The notes beneath the pieces are model-generated. The model did not search any database. It had not been told where the DNA came from and worked only from the letters and a program-made list of their open reading frames with translations. From contig JBEHXV010000023.1 of NCBI GenBank assembly GCA_048498515.1, positions 1 through 64,000 on the forward strand: DNA of 64,000 bases, read 5' to 3'. Position 1 is the stretch's first letter. Each line of letters begins with the position of its first letter. Below, piece after piece: positions 33,199 to 42,387 of the stretch. The stretch is from UBA4416 sp048498515 (GTDB taxonomy: Bacteria; Bacteroidota; Bacteroidia; B-17B0; Aurantibacillaceae). The translations under genes were made by a program, and so were the position numbers.

Positions 33199-36100
33199 AT
33201 GGAAGACAATTCAGCATTTACAGGTTCTTTAGAAGAACCGATGCAAACAGAAAGCACAGTGAAAGCAACATCAGGTTCCCGCTCCAAAAAAGCATCACGA
33301 ACCGTAGCGACGAAAAAAGAGAAACTCTTGCCAGTAGAAAATTCGGATATGGTAAGTGAAGTGTTAAACTCCGCTCAACTCCTTGACATTTTGATGGAAG
33401 TGAAAAATGGCAATTTCAATGTGAAAATGCCAAGCGACCGTTCAGGCATCAATGGAAAGATTTGCGATACCTTGAATGATATCATCGGCATCAATAAAAA
33501 ATTAACGCAGGAATTTATCAAAGCTCAAAAAAGTATTGGTAAAGAAGGGAAATTAAATCAGCGCATCTCCTTGGTTGGTGTGCAAGGCGACTGGAGCACA
33601 GGTGTTGAATCATTGAACGCGTTGATCTCCGATCTGGCCTATCCCATTCGTGAGATTGACCGTGTAATTTCGGCGGTGGCAAAAGGAAACCTTTCGCAAC
33701 AAATTCCTATTGAAGTAAGCGATCACTTGCTGCAGGGAGAATTTGCGCGTATTGCAAAAGAGGTGAACGACATGGTGAAACAGCTCAACCTCTTTACCAT
33801 GGAGGTAACGCGTGTGGCCCGTGAGGTAGGATCGGAAGGGAAACTCGGAGGACAGGCGAAAGTGAAAGGTGTGGGTGGTGTGTGGAAAGATCTGACCGAT
33901 TCGGTAAACCAAATGGCCGGTAACTTAACGGCACAGGTGCGTAACATTGCCGATGTAACAACCGCGGTAGCAAAAGGCGATTTATCTAAAAAAATTACGG
34001 TTGACGTAAAAGGAGAAATTCTTGAATTAAAAAATACCATCAACACCATGGTGGATCAGCTGAACTCTTTCTCGTCGGAGGTAACACGTGTGGCCCTGGA
34101 GGTAGGTACCGAAGGGAAGCTCGGCGGCCAGGCGCAGGTAAAAGGTGTGGCCGGAACCTGGAAAGATTTAACAGATTCGGTGAATCAAATGGCCGGTAAC
34201 TTAACAGGCCAGGTGCGTAACATTGCCGAGGTAACAACAGCGGTGGCCAACGGCGACTTATCGCGTAAAATCACGGTGGATGTAAAAGGAGAAATTTTGG
34301 AGTTAAAGAAAACCATCAATACCATGGTGGATCAGCTGAACTCTTTCTCATCGGAGGTAACGCGTGTTGCCCGTGAGGTAGGTTCGGAAGGTAAGCTTGG
34401 TGGACAGGCCCAGGTTAAAGGTGTGGCTGGTGTGTGGAAAGACTTAACCGATTCGGTGAACCAAATGGGATCGAACTTAACCTCGCAGGTGCGTAACATC
34501 GCCGAGGTAACCACCGCGGTGGCCAAAGGCGACTTGTCGCGTAAGATCACGGTGGATGTAAAAGGCGAAATTTTAGAGTTAAAGAAAACCATCAACACCA
34601 TGGTGGATCAGTTGAACTCCTTTGGTTCGGAGGTAACCCGTGTGGCAAGGGAAGTAGGGAGCGAAGGAAAACTGGGCGGACAAGCGACGGTAGAAGGAGT
34701 AGATGGGATCTGGAAAGACTTAACCGATTCGGTAAACCAAATGGGCTCGAACTTAACAGCCCAGGTGCGTAACATTGCTGAGGTAACTACGGCCGTGGCC
34801 AAAGGTGACTTGTCGCGAAAAATTACGGTGGATGTAAAAGGCGAAATTTTAGAATTAAAGAAAACCATCAATACCATGGTGGATCAGCTGAACTCTTTTG
34901 GTTCGGAAGTAACCCGTGTAGCGAGGGAAGTGGGGAGCGAAGGAAAACTGGGTGGACAAGCGACGGTAGAAGGTGTGGATGGTGTATGGAAAGATTTGAC
35001 CGATTCGGTGAACCAAATGGGTTCGAACTTAACGGCCCAGGTGCGTAACATTGCCGAAGTAACAACGGCGGTAGCCAGGGGCGACTTGTCACGTAAAATT
35101 ACGGTGGATGTAAAAGGTGAAATTTTAGAGTTGAAAAATACCATCAACACCATGGTGGATCAGCTAAACTCCTTTGCATCGGAAGTAACCCGCGTAGCCT
35201 TAGAGGTAGGTACCGAGGGAAAACTCGGTGGACAAGCAACGGTGGCCGGCGTAGGTGGTACATGGAAAAACTTAACCGACTCGGTAAACCAAATGGCAGG
35301 TAACTTAACGGGCCAGGTGCGTAACATTGCCGAGGTAACCAATGCGGTGGCCAAAGGTGACTTGTCGCGAAAAATTACGGTGGATGTAAAAGGCGAGATC
35401 CTTGAATTAAAAAATACGATCAATACCATGGTGGATCAGCTGAACTCTTTTGGTTCGGAGGTAACCCGTGTGGCCAGGGAAGTAGGCAGCGAAGGAAAAC
35501 TGGGAGGACAAGCTACTGTGGAAGGTGTGGATGGCATCTGGAAAGATTTGACCGATTCGGTAAACCAGATGGGATCGAACTTAACGGCCCAGGTGCGTAA
35601 CATTGCGGAAGTAACGACGGCCGTAGCCAAAGGTGACTTATCGCGTAAGATCACGGTGGATGTAAAAGGCGAGATCCTTGAATTAAAAAATACGATCAAC
35701 ACCATGGTGGATCAGCTGAACTCTTTTGGTTCGGAGGTAACCCGTGTGGCAAGGGAAGTAGGGAGTGAAGGGCAGCTTGGTGGCCAGGCCGATGTACCGG
35801 GTGTTGGTGGAACCTGGAAAGATTTAACCGATTCGGTAAATAAAATGGCATCCAACTTAACCTCGCAGGTGCGTAACATTGCCGAGGTAACCACAGCGGT
35901 GGCCAACGGTGACTTATCGCGTAAAATTGCGGTGGATGTAAAGGGAGAAATTCTTGAATTAAAAAATACGATCAACACCATGGTGGATCAGCTCCGTGGT
36001 TTCGCTTCCGAGGTAACACGTGTTGCCCGTGAGGTAGGTACCGAAGGTAAACTGGGAGGTCAGGCTCACGTGCCGGGTGTTGCAGGTACCTGGAAAGATT

Positions 36101-39100
36101 TAACGGATTCGGTAAATCAAATGGCCGGTAACTTAACGGCACAGGTACGTAATATTGCCGATGTGGCCATTGCGGTGGCAAACGGCGATTTATCCAAAAA
36201 AATTACGGTTGACGTACGTGGCGAAATTTTACAATTAAAAGAAACGTTGAACACCATGGTGGATCAGCTTCGTGGTTTCGCGTCGGAAGTAACGCGTGTG
36301 GCCAGGGAAGTAGGAACCGATGGTAAACTGGGCGGACAGGCTTTCGTACCGGGCGTTGCCGGAACCTGGAAAGATTTAACGGATTCGGTAAATCAAATGA
36401 CCGGTAACTTAACATCACAGGTACGTAACATTGCCGAGGTAACAAAAGCGGTGGCTGCCGGCGATTTATCAAAAACCATTACGGTGGATGTGAAGGGCGA
36501 GATTTTTGACCTGAAAAATACCATCAATAAAATGGTGGATCAGCTGCGGGCCTTCGCGTCGGAAGTGACGCGTGTTGCCCGTGAGGTAGGAACCGATGGA
36601 AAATTGGGAGGACAAGCCTATGTGGCAGGTGTTGCCGGTACATGGAAAGACTTAACAGATTCGGTAAATATTATGGCTACCAACTTAACGTCACAAGTAC
36701 GTGGTATTGCCAAAGTAGTAACATCGGTAGCAACCGGGAACTTGCGTCAGAAATTATTCATTAACGCAAGGGGTGAGGTTGCTCAGCTAACGGATACCAT
36801 TAACGAGATGATTGAAACCCTGGCAGTGTTTGCCGACCAGGTAACCAACGTGGCCCGCGAGGTAGGAGTTGAAGGGCGATTGGGAGGACAGGCCAATGTA
36901 CCGGGCGCTTCCGGCATCTGGAAGAACTTAACAGAGAACGTGAACCAGTTGGCAGAGAACCTGACAACACAGGTGCGTTCCATTTCCGAAGTAGCATCGG
37001 CGGTAACAAAAGGTGATTTAACACGAAACATTCGTGTGGACGCGAAAGGCGAGGTGGAAGAGCTGAAAGATACCATCAACCAGATGATCACCAACCTTCG
37101 TGAAACAACCTTATTGAACCAGGAGCAGGATTGGCTGAAATCCAACCTGGCCAAGTTCACGCAAATGTTACAGGGCCAAAAAGATCTGCAAACCGTTGCA
37201 AAACGGATCCTGTCGGAGTTAGCACAGGTGGTAACGGCTCACTATGGTGCCTTCTACATCCTGTCAACAGAAGAAGAAACACCGATACTTAAATTGTATG
37301 GCGCTTATGCGTACCGTTCCGACAAGCATATTCCAAAAGAATTTGCCATTGGCGAAGGATTGGTAGGGCAATGTGCTTTTGAAAAAGAAAGGATCATCCT
37401 GTCGAACGTACCAAACGATTATGTGAAGATCAGTTCAGGTTTAGGAAAAGCAAAACCAGCCAATTTAATTGTATTACCGGTATTGTTCGAGAACAATGTA
37501 AAAGCCGTTATTGAGTTAGGATCGTTGGATACCTTTAGCCCAACACACTTAGACTTCCTGAACCAGTTGACAGAATCCATTGGTATTGTGGTGAACACTA
37601 TTGAAACCAATACAAGAACAGAGGTGCTGTTAGCCCAGTCGCAATCACTGGCCGGTGAGTTGAAAATACAACAGGAAGAGTTAAGAAGAACAAACGATGA
37701 GCTGCAGGACAAAGCGCTGCTCCTGGTGAAACAGAAAAACGAGGTGGAAGCGAAGAACAAAGAAGTAGAAGAAGCCCGCCGTTCGTTAGAGGAAAAAGCG
37801 GAACAGTTAACCTTAACATCCAAATACAAATCCGAGTTCCTTGCCAACATGTCGCATGAGTTGCGTACTCCGTTAAACTCCTTGCTCATCCTCGCACAAC
37901 AGTTATATGAGAATGCCGAAGGTAACTTAAATGACAAGCAAACACGCTACGCAAAAACCATTCACTCATGCGGTGATGACTTATTGCAGCTGATTAATGA
38001 TATCCTCGATCTTTCCAAAATCGAATCCGGATTTATCACAGCCAATATTTCCAAAATCCGTTTTGCCGAAATTTCGTCGTTCGTGGAAACAACCTTCAAA
38101 CCTTTATCAGAGGCTAAAAACCTTAAATTTAAAGTGGAGATCGATTCGCAGTTGCCTGAAAATATTGATACCGATTCACAGCGACTTAACCAAATTCTTA
38201 AAAACCTGTTGTCCAACGCCTTTAAATTTACAGAGAAAGGTGAAGTTAAACTTCGCATATATGAAGCTAATAAGAGCTGGCGTTCAGGCAACCTTGCTTT
38301 GGATAAATCAGATAAAGTGGTGGCCTTTTCCATTGTGGATTCAGGGATTGGCATTCCGCAGGATAAGCAGGGAATTATTTTTGAGGCGTTCCAGCAGGCC
38401 GAAGGATCAACCAGCCGTAAGTATGGTGGTACCGGTTTAGGATTATCCATCAGCCGTGGTTTGGCAGAATTATTAGGTGGTACCATTGAGTTGGAGAGTG
38501 AAGTAGGTAAAGGAAGTAACTTTACCTTATATCTGCCAATGGATGCCATAGCCGATGCGGCTATTGGGCCGGTTGAAGAATTTACGTCGCTTCATGCCGA
38601 AAGACGTGATATCGATGCGATCTTTAATTCACTGAGGGTGAAAGAAGAAGGCGGAGATAGCAAAAAAATGGACCGTGTGGAAGAAATGATCAACGAAACA
38701 GGTGATGACCGCAATAACATTTTGCCAAGCGATAAAGTATTATTGGTGATTGAAGACGATCTGCGCTTTGGCAAGATCATGATTGACAGGGCTCATGCAG
38801 ACAACCTGAAAGTTGTGGTAGCGACCAATTACGTTGATATATTTAATTTTGTAGCACGCTACACGCCAATAGCCATTACCCTGGATGTGAAGTTGCCGGA
38901 TACCAGCGGTTGGAAAGTACTTGATTTGCTGAAGAACGATCTCAATTACAAGCACATTCCAATTCACCTGATCTCGGGCGAGGAAAATAAAATGCTGGCC
39001 CTCAAGCGTGGAGCCAGAAGTTTCCTGTTAAAACCATTATCCAATAACCAGCTCGATGAACTGTTTAAAGATGTGGTGACATTTAACGCGAAAGAAACAA

Positions 39101-39903
39101 GAGAGCTCCTGATTATTGAAGACAATGCGTTGGAGTCGTCGCAGGTGGTAAAATTACTTGAAGGCGATAATATTAATGTAACCATTGCCGATACAGGTGC
39201 AAAAGCATTGGAATTATTATCAAAGAACATGTACGACACTATTATTGTGGATTATACCCTGCCTGATATCTCAGGAATGGACTTGATTAGTAAGATCAAT
39301 ACAGGGCATAATGTACTGGTACCTGTTATTGTATACTCCGCTAAGGATTTCACCAAATCGGAGCTGGCAAAACTCAATAAAATGTCGAGCAGTATCGTCT
39401 TGAAAGACGTTAATTCAATGGACAGGTTGCTTGAAGAAACAATGACCTATCTGCATGTGAATTATGCAACCTTATCAGGAGATAAACGGCGCATGATGGA
39501 AAATATCCGGATGAAAAATGATATCTTGTCGAGGAAAAAAGTGTTGGTGGTGGATGACGATGTGCGTAACCTCTTTGCCATTACAACGGTATTTGAACGT
39601 TACAACATTGATGTGATTACTGCGGAAAGTGGAAAAGAAGCGATTGAACTGGTCATTAATCCTGCCAATAACATTGAGATGGTATTAATGGATATTATGA
39701 TGCCTGAAATGGATGGTTATGAAACGATGCAAAAAATAAGAAGGGAACATAAAAATAATACCCTGCCTATTATTGCCGTAACCGCAAAAGCGATGAAAGG
39801 TGACAGGCAGAAATGCCTGGAGGCTGGCGCGTCGGATTATATTACAAAGCCATTAAAAATGGATCAGTTACTATCAATGATGAGAATTTGGTTTTATAAG
39901 TAA
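33199..39903 (+). CDS. Giant soluble poly-HAMP hybrid histidine kinase with GAF and three receiver domains
   Basis: The 2,234-residue protein has no membrane segment. Residues 202-1305 are twelve 92-residue units, each a HAMP pair of the kind 'EVTRVAREVG-(S/T)-EGKLGGQ', 'WKDLTDSVNQM', 'VRNIAEVTTAVAKGDLSRKI', 'KGEILELK-TINTMVDQL'. A diverged unit and a half-unit precede them. A GAF domain (about 1312-1480), a coiled coil, a HisKA domain with 'MSHELRTPLNS' (His1553) and a HATPase domain ('DSGIGIPQ', 'GGTGLGLSIS') follow. Three receivers have phospho-acceptors at Asp1896, Asp2018 and Asp2165. The architecture resembles fungal group III (Nik1/HOG) kinases, with roughly twice their HAMP number. 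The signal sensed is unknown. Confidence 0.9.
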   Translation: MEDNSAFTGSLEEPMQTESTVKATSGSRSKKASRTVATKKEKLLPVENSDMVSEVLNSAQLLDILMEVKNGNFNVKMPSDRSGINGKICDTLNDIIGINKKLTQEFIKAQKSIGKEGKLNQRISLVGVQGDWSTGVESLNALISDLAYPIREIDRVISAVAKGNLSQQIPIEVSDHLLQGEFARIAKEVNDMVKQLNLFTMEVTRVAREVGSEGKLGGQAKVKGVGGVWKDLTDSVNQMAGNLTAQVRNIADVTTAVAKGDLSKKITVDVKGEILELKNTINTMVDQLNSFSSEVTRVALEVGTEGKLGGQAQVKGVAGTWKDLTDSVNQMAGNLTGQVRNIAEVTTAVANGDLSRKITVDVKGEILELKKTINTMVDQLNSFSSEVTRVAREVGSEGKLGGQAQVKGVAGVWKDLTDSVNQMGSNLTSQVRNIAEVTTAVAKGDLSRKITVDVKGEILELKKTINTMVDQLNSFGSEVTRVAREVGSEGKLGGQATVEGVDGIWKDLTDSVNQMGSNLTAQVRNIAEVTTAVAKGDLSRKITVDVKGEILELKKTINTMVDQLNSFGSEVTRVAREVGSEGKLGGQATVEGVDGVWKDLTDSVNQMGSNLTAQVRNIAEVTTAVARGDLSRKITVDVKGEILELKNTINTMVDQLNSFASEVTRVALEVGTEGKLGGQATVAGVGGTWKNLTDSVNQMAGNLTGQVRNIAEVTNAVAKGDLSRKITVDVKGEILELKNTINTMVDQLNSFGSEVTRVAREVGSEGKLGGQATVEGVDGIWKDLTDSVNQMGSNLTAQVRNIAEVTTAVAKGDLSRKITVDVKGEILELKNTINTMVDQLNSFGSEVTRVAREVGSEGQLGGQADVPGVGGTWKDLTDSVNKMASNLTSQVRNIAEVTTAVANGDLSRKIAVDVKGEILELKNTINTMVDQLRGFASEVTRVAREVGTEGKLGGQAHVPGVAGTWKDLTDSVNQMAGNLTAQVRNIADVAIAVANGDLSKKITVDVRGEILQLKETLNTMVDQLRGFASEVTRVAREVGTDGKLGGQAFVPGVAGTWKDLTDSVNQMTGNLTSQVRNIAEVTKAVAAGDLSKTITVDVKGEIFDLKNTINKMVDQLRAFASEVTRVAREVGTDGKLGGQAYVAGVAGTWKDLTDSVNIMATNLTSQVRGIAKVVTSVATGNLRQKLFINARGEVAQLTDTINEMIETLAVFADQVTNVAREVGVEGRLGGQANVPGASGIWKNLTENVNQLAENLTTQVRSISEVASAVTKGDLTRNIRVDAKGEVEELKDTINQMITNLRETTLLNQEQDWLKSNLAKFTQMLQGQKDLQTVAKRILSELAQVVTAHYGAFYILSTEEETPILKLYGAYAYRSDKHIPKEFAIGEGLVGQCAFEKERIILSNVPNDYVKISSGLGKAKPANLIVLPVLFENNVKAVIELGSLDTFSPTHLDFLNQLTESIGIVVNTIETNTRTEVLLAQSQSLAGELKIQQEELRRTNDELQDKALLLVKQKNEVEAKNKEVEEARRSLEEKAEQLTLTSKYKSEFLANMSHELRTPLNSLLILAQQLYENAEGNLNDKQTRYAKTIHSCGDDLLQLINDILDLSKIESGFITANISKIRFAEISSFVETTFKPLSEAKNLKFKVEIDSQLPENIDTDSQRLNQILKNLLSNAFKFTEKGEVKLRIYEANKSWRSGNLALDKSDKVVAFSIVDSGIGIPQDKQGIIFEAFQQAEGSTSRKYGGTGLGLSISRGLAELLGGTIELESEVGKGSNFTLYLPMDAIADAAIGPVEEFTSLHAERRDIDAIFNSLRVKEEGGDSKKMDRVEEMINETGDDRNNILPSDKVLLVIEDDLRFGKIMIDRAHADNLKVVVATNYVDIFNFVARYTPIAITLDVKLPDTSGWKVLDLLKNDLNYKHIPIHLISGEENKMLALKRGARSFLLKPLSNNQLDELFKDVVTFNAKETRELLIIEDNALESSQVVKLLEGDNINVTIADTGAKALELLSKNMYDTIIVDYTLPDISGMDLISKINTGHNVLVPVIVYSAKDFTKSELAKLNKMSSSIVLKDVNSMDRLLEETMTYLHVNYATLSGDKRRMMENIRMKNDILSRKKVLVVDDDVRNLFAITTVFERYNIDVITAESGKEAIELVINPANNIEMVLMDIMMPEMDGYETMQKIRREHKNNTLPIIAVTAKAMKGDRQKCLEAGASDYITKPLKMDQLLSMMRIWFYK
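33802..37113 (+). repeat. Twelve tandem 276-bp HAMP-pair coding repeats
   Basis: The repeat period is exactly 276 bases, with units starting at 33802 + 276n. Each codes for 92 residues. Middle units are very alike: units 4 and 7 code for sequences that differ at one residue (K/N). The DNA of those units differs at synonymous sites, so the units are not fresh copies. The first and last units are the most diverged. Confidence 0.95.
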
Positions 39904-41174
39904 TGGAAAAGATAGAGAAGCCATTCAAGGTTAAGATCTTGCTGGTTGATGATAAGGAAAATAACCTCTTGTCTATGGAAAGTATCCTGTGGCATGATGG
40001 TTACACCCTAGTGAGGGCAAATTCGGGAAGAGAAGCGTTAAAGATCCTGCTCAAGGATTTTGATTTTACGCTTATTTTAATGGACGTAGAAATGCCTGAC
40101 CTTAATGGCTTTGAAACAGCCAGCATGATTTACCAGCGCGAAAAGCTAAAGCACATTCCTATTATTTTTATTACGGCTCACAGTTATGGTGATGACAATT
40201 TATTTAAAGGATATAGTGCGGGAGCGGTAGATTATATTTACAAGCCAATACAACCGCAATTGCTGCGGGCCAAAGTATTGGTATTTGCCGAGCTCTACAC
40301 AAAGAACCACCAGTTACTGGCACAGGAAAAAAAACTGATTGACATTAACCGTAACCTTGAGATTGAGATCAAAGAGCGCATAGCCAACGAAGAAAAAGTG
40401 AATGAGCTGAATAAACAGCTGCTCGAAAACATCAGTGTTCTTGAATCTACCAATAAGGAACTCGACCGGTTTGCGTACATGGCCTCGCACGATTTGCAGG
40501 AACCACTGCGAAAGATCAAGATCTTTAGCAATCGTATTGTCGAAAAATATGCCAATACCATTGATGAAGAAGGAAAAATGTACATCGATAAAATGCAGAC
40601 CGCTTGTTCGCGCATGCAGAACCTGATCCGTGATATTCTCGATTTCAGTAAAATTTCGGTTGACCGCAGTACATTAACTTACTCCGATATTAATAAATTA
40701 CTGGAAGAAGTGCTGCATGATATGGATATGAAGATCCAGGAAAAGAACGCCAAGTTGCTGATCGATAAATTGCCGAATCTTTACGTCAACCCAACACTTA
40801 TTAAATCACTGTTTCAAAACCTTATCAGTAATTCATTGAAGTATTGCCAGAAAGACGTAGCGCCTTTAATTAATATAAGCTCACGCATCGATACTTCTAC
40901 CAAATCAAAAGATGGTTTATCGGTAAAAAAATATTGCCGTATCTATGTTCAGGACAATGGTATTGGCTTTGAGCAGCAGTATGCCGAAGATATTTTTACC
41001 ATGTTCACGCGTTTGCATGGCAATGCCGAGTATACCGGAACAGGCATAGGACTGGCTATTTGCAAAAAGATCATTGAAGAACACCAGGGATACATTAGTG
41101 CAAAAAGCACCGTCAATAAAGGAACGGCTTTTACCATTACCCTGCCCATGGATCTTTCGGTTGCGGGTAACTGA
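39903..41174 (+). CDS. Receiver-histidine kinase protein coupled to the giant kinase
   Basis: The 423-residue soluble protein has an N-terminal receiver domain ('KVKILLVDDKENNLLSM', phospho-acceptor Asp61 in 'LILMDVEMPDLNG', 'YKPIQPQ'), a helical linker, a HisKA domain with 'ASHDLQEPLRKI' (His196), and a HATPase domain ('NLISNSLKYCQKD', 'QDNGIGFEQQYAEDIFTMFTRLHG', 'TGIGLAICKKIIEEH'). Its ATG overlaps the TAA of the giant kinase by one base, so translation is probably coupled. It could receive a phosphoryl group from the giant kinase and pass it on; that order is inferred. The downstream regulator is not in the window. Confidence 0.92.
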   Translation: MEKIEKPFKVKILLVDDKENNLLSMESILWHDGYTLVRANSGREALKILLKDFDFTLILMDVEMPDLNGFETASMIYQREKLKHIPIIFITAHSYGDDNLFKGYSAGAVDYIYKPIQPQLLRAKVLVFAELYTKNHQLLAQEKKLIDINRNLEIEIKERIANEEKVNELNKQLLENISVLESTNKELDRFAYMASHDLQEPLRKIKIFSNRIVEKYANTIDEEGKMYIDKMQTACSRMQNLIRDILDFSKISVDRSTLTYSDINKLLEEVLHDMDMKIQEKNAKLLIDKLPNLYVNPTLIKSLFQNLISNSLKYCQKDVAPLINISSRIDTSTKSKDGLSVKKYCRIYVQDNGIGFEQQYAEDIFTMFTRLHGNAEYTGTGIGLAICKKIIEEHQGYISAKSTVNKGTAFTITLPMDLSVAGN

Positions 41175-41260
41175 CTGAATTAAACGAACTTTTCCGCCTA
41201 CTAAGCCCGAAGGGGTCGAATATGAATTGCGAATGATGTGTGAAATGGGTAACTTTAACC

Positions 41261-41977
41261 ATGATGTCCTGGATACAAACCGGTCATATTTCTGCAACAC
41301 ATGGTTTTTCAACAAGGCATGGCGGAGTATCGCTTGCGCCTTATGGTAGTTTAAACCTGGGTGGAACAGACGATTTGCCTGAAAACATTGCCGAGAACCG
41401 CAAACGCGCATTGAGCGATCTGGGTATCTCATTTCACCAGGTTTCTTATTTAAATCAAATTCACAGCAATCACGTTTGCCGGGGAGTAGCCGGAAAACAA
41501 ACCGGAGATGCATTGGTGACCAACGAACCGGGCCTGGCACTTGCTGTTGGCGCGGCTGATTGTTACCCGGTGTTATTGCATGATGAAAAAAACAAAGTGA
41601 TAGGCGCGGCCCATTGCGGCTGGAAGGGAACACTGGGAAGAATTGTGAAGAACACCATTGAGGAAATGGCAGCACTTGGTGCCGAAAAGCAACACATTAA
41701 AATTGCCATCGGGCAGGGCATATGCGCTGCTAATTATGAGGTAAGCGAAGAAGTTATTGCCCGGTTCAGGGAAGCAGGTTTTCCGGCATACTGTTGGCAA
41801 GGACGCCAGCTTGACCTATTGAAAGCCAACCAATTTGTGGCAATGGAGTCGGGAATTCTGCAAAGCCATATCTGGAGCATGAACCGCTGTACTACCGAGG
41901 CCGATTTCTTTTCGTACCGAAGGGATAAGGGGAAAACAGGCAGGATGTGGGCTGTGATTATGATAAAAACCATTTAA
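41261..41977 (+). CDS. Laccase-domain protein (YfiH/PgeF family purine nucleoside phosphorylase type)
   Basis: The 238-residue protein belongs to the YfiH/PgeF family. Members have a zinc-dependent active site and are reported as peptidoglycan-editing or purine-nucleoside enzymes; older annotations call them polyphenol oxidases. Visible motifs are 'THGFSTRHGGVSLAPYGSLNLGG', 'LNQIHSNHVC', 'GDALVTNEPGLALAVGAADCYPVLLHD' and 'GAAHCGWKGTLGRIV', with the metal-ligand His and Cys residues. I use the ATG at 41261; a GTG at 41240 would add seven residues. An alternative is the ATG at 41264. Confidence 0.9.
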   Translation: MMSWIQTGHISATHGFSTRHGGVSLAPYGSLNLGGTDDLPENIAENRKRALSDLGISFHQVSYLNQIHSNHVCRGVAGKQTGDALVTNEPGLALAVGAADCYPVLLHDEKNKVIGAAHCGWKGTLGRIVKNTIEEMAALGAEKQHIKIAIGQGICAANYEVSEEVIARFREAGFPAYCWQGRQLDLLKANQFVAMESGILQSHIWSMNRCTTEADFFSYRRDKGKTGRMWAVIMIKTI

Positions 41978-42071
41978 CACAGAGTTTTGAGACGAAAAGT
42001 TCTCAGAGTTTTTTCTGGCAGTACTAACTAAATTAGCTCGCAATTCTCTTTAACTCTTTTTTCTCTGTGTT
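41976..42071. repeat. Inverted repeat AACACAGAG ... CTCTGTGTT
   Basis: AACACAGAG at 41976-41984, overlapping the stop of the laccase-domain gene, is the reverse complement of CTCTGTGTT at 42063-42071. The pair bounds the intergenic region before the 87-residue gene. It may form a long hairpin or be a pair of repeat ends. Confidence 0.4.
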
Positions 42072-42104
42072 GAAAAACTAAAGGAAAAATCATACCTTTA
42101 GGCC

Positions 42105-42368
42105 GTGAAAAAATACTACTTCATAGCATTCATTCTTTTAGCCCTGGTTTTATTGCCAGCGCTTACTGATGCACAATGCTCCATGTGCAAGGCGTCGGTT
42201 GAGAGCAGCATGGGACAAAAGAACTCCGTTGCCGGAGGCATTAACCAGGGAATTTTGTATTTAATGGCAGTTCCTTACCTGTTGATCGGCTTTGTATTTC
42301 GCAAGCAAATTGTGGCTTTATGGAGAAGCATACGAGGCAAGGAAGTAGCCGATGTTTCGGAGGAATAG
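42105..42368 (+). CDS. Small two-helix membrane protein with CSMC motif, GTG start
   Basis: The 87-residue product begins with GTG in a 'VKKYYFIAFILLALVLLPALTDAQ' signal sequence. After cleavage come 'CSMCKASVESSMGQKNSVAGGINQGILYLMAVPYLLIGFVF', with one membrane helix, and a charged tail. The Cys-x-x-Cys directly after the signal is conserved in a widespread Bacteroidota family of unknown function. It may be a periplasm-facing metal or thiol site. TACCTTTA, one base off the -7 consensus, lies about 10 bases before the start. Confidence 0.8.
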   Translation: MKKYYFIAFILLALVLLPALTDAQCSMCKASVESSMGQKNSVAGGINQGILYLMAVPYLLIGFVFRKQIVALWRSIRGKEVADVSEE

Positions 42369-42387
42369 ATGCCTGTTGGAATAAAAA

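Noticed and set aside
33802..37113. Tandem repeat array considered as CRISPR or other non-coding repeat
   Set aside because: The units are 276 bases, in frame, and code for HAMP domains without spacers.
33610..37160. A series of 89-residue minus-strand open frames spaced every 276 bases
   Set aside because: They are antisense shadows of the HAMP repeats. The repeated spacing comes from the coding array on the plus strand; there are no promoters or start signals for them.
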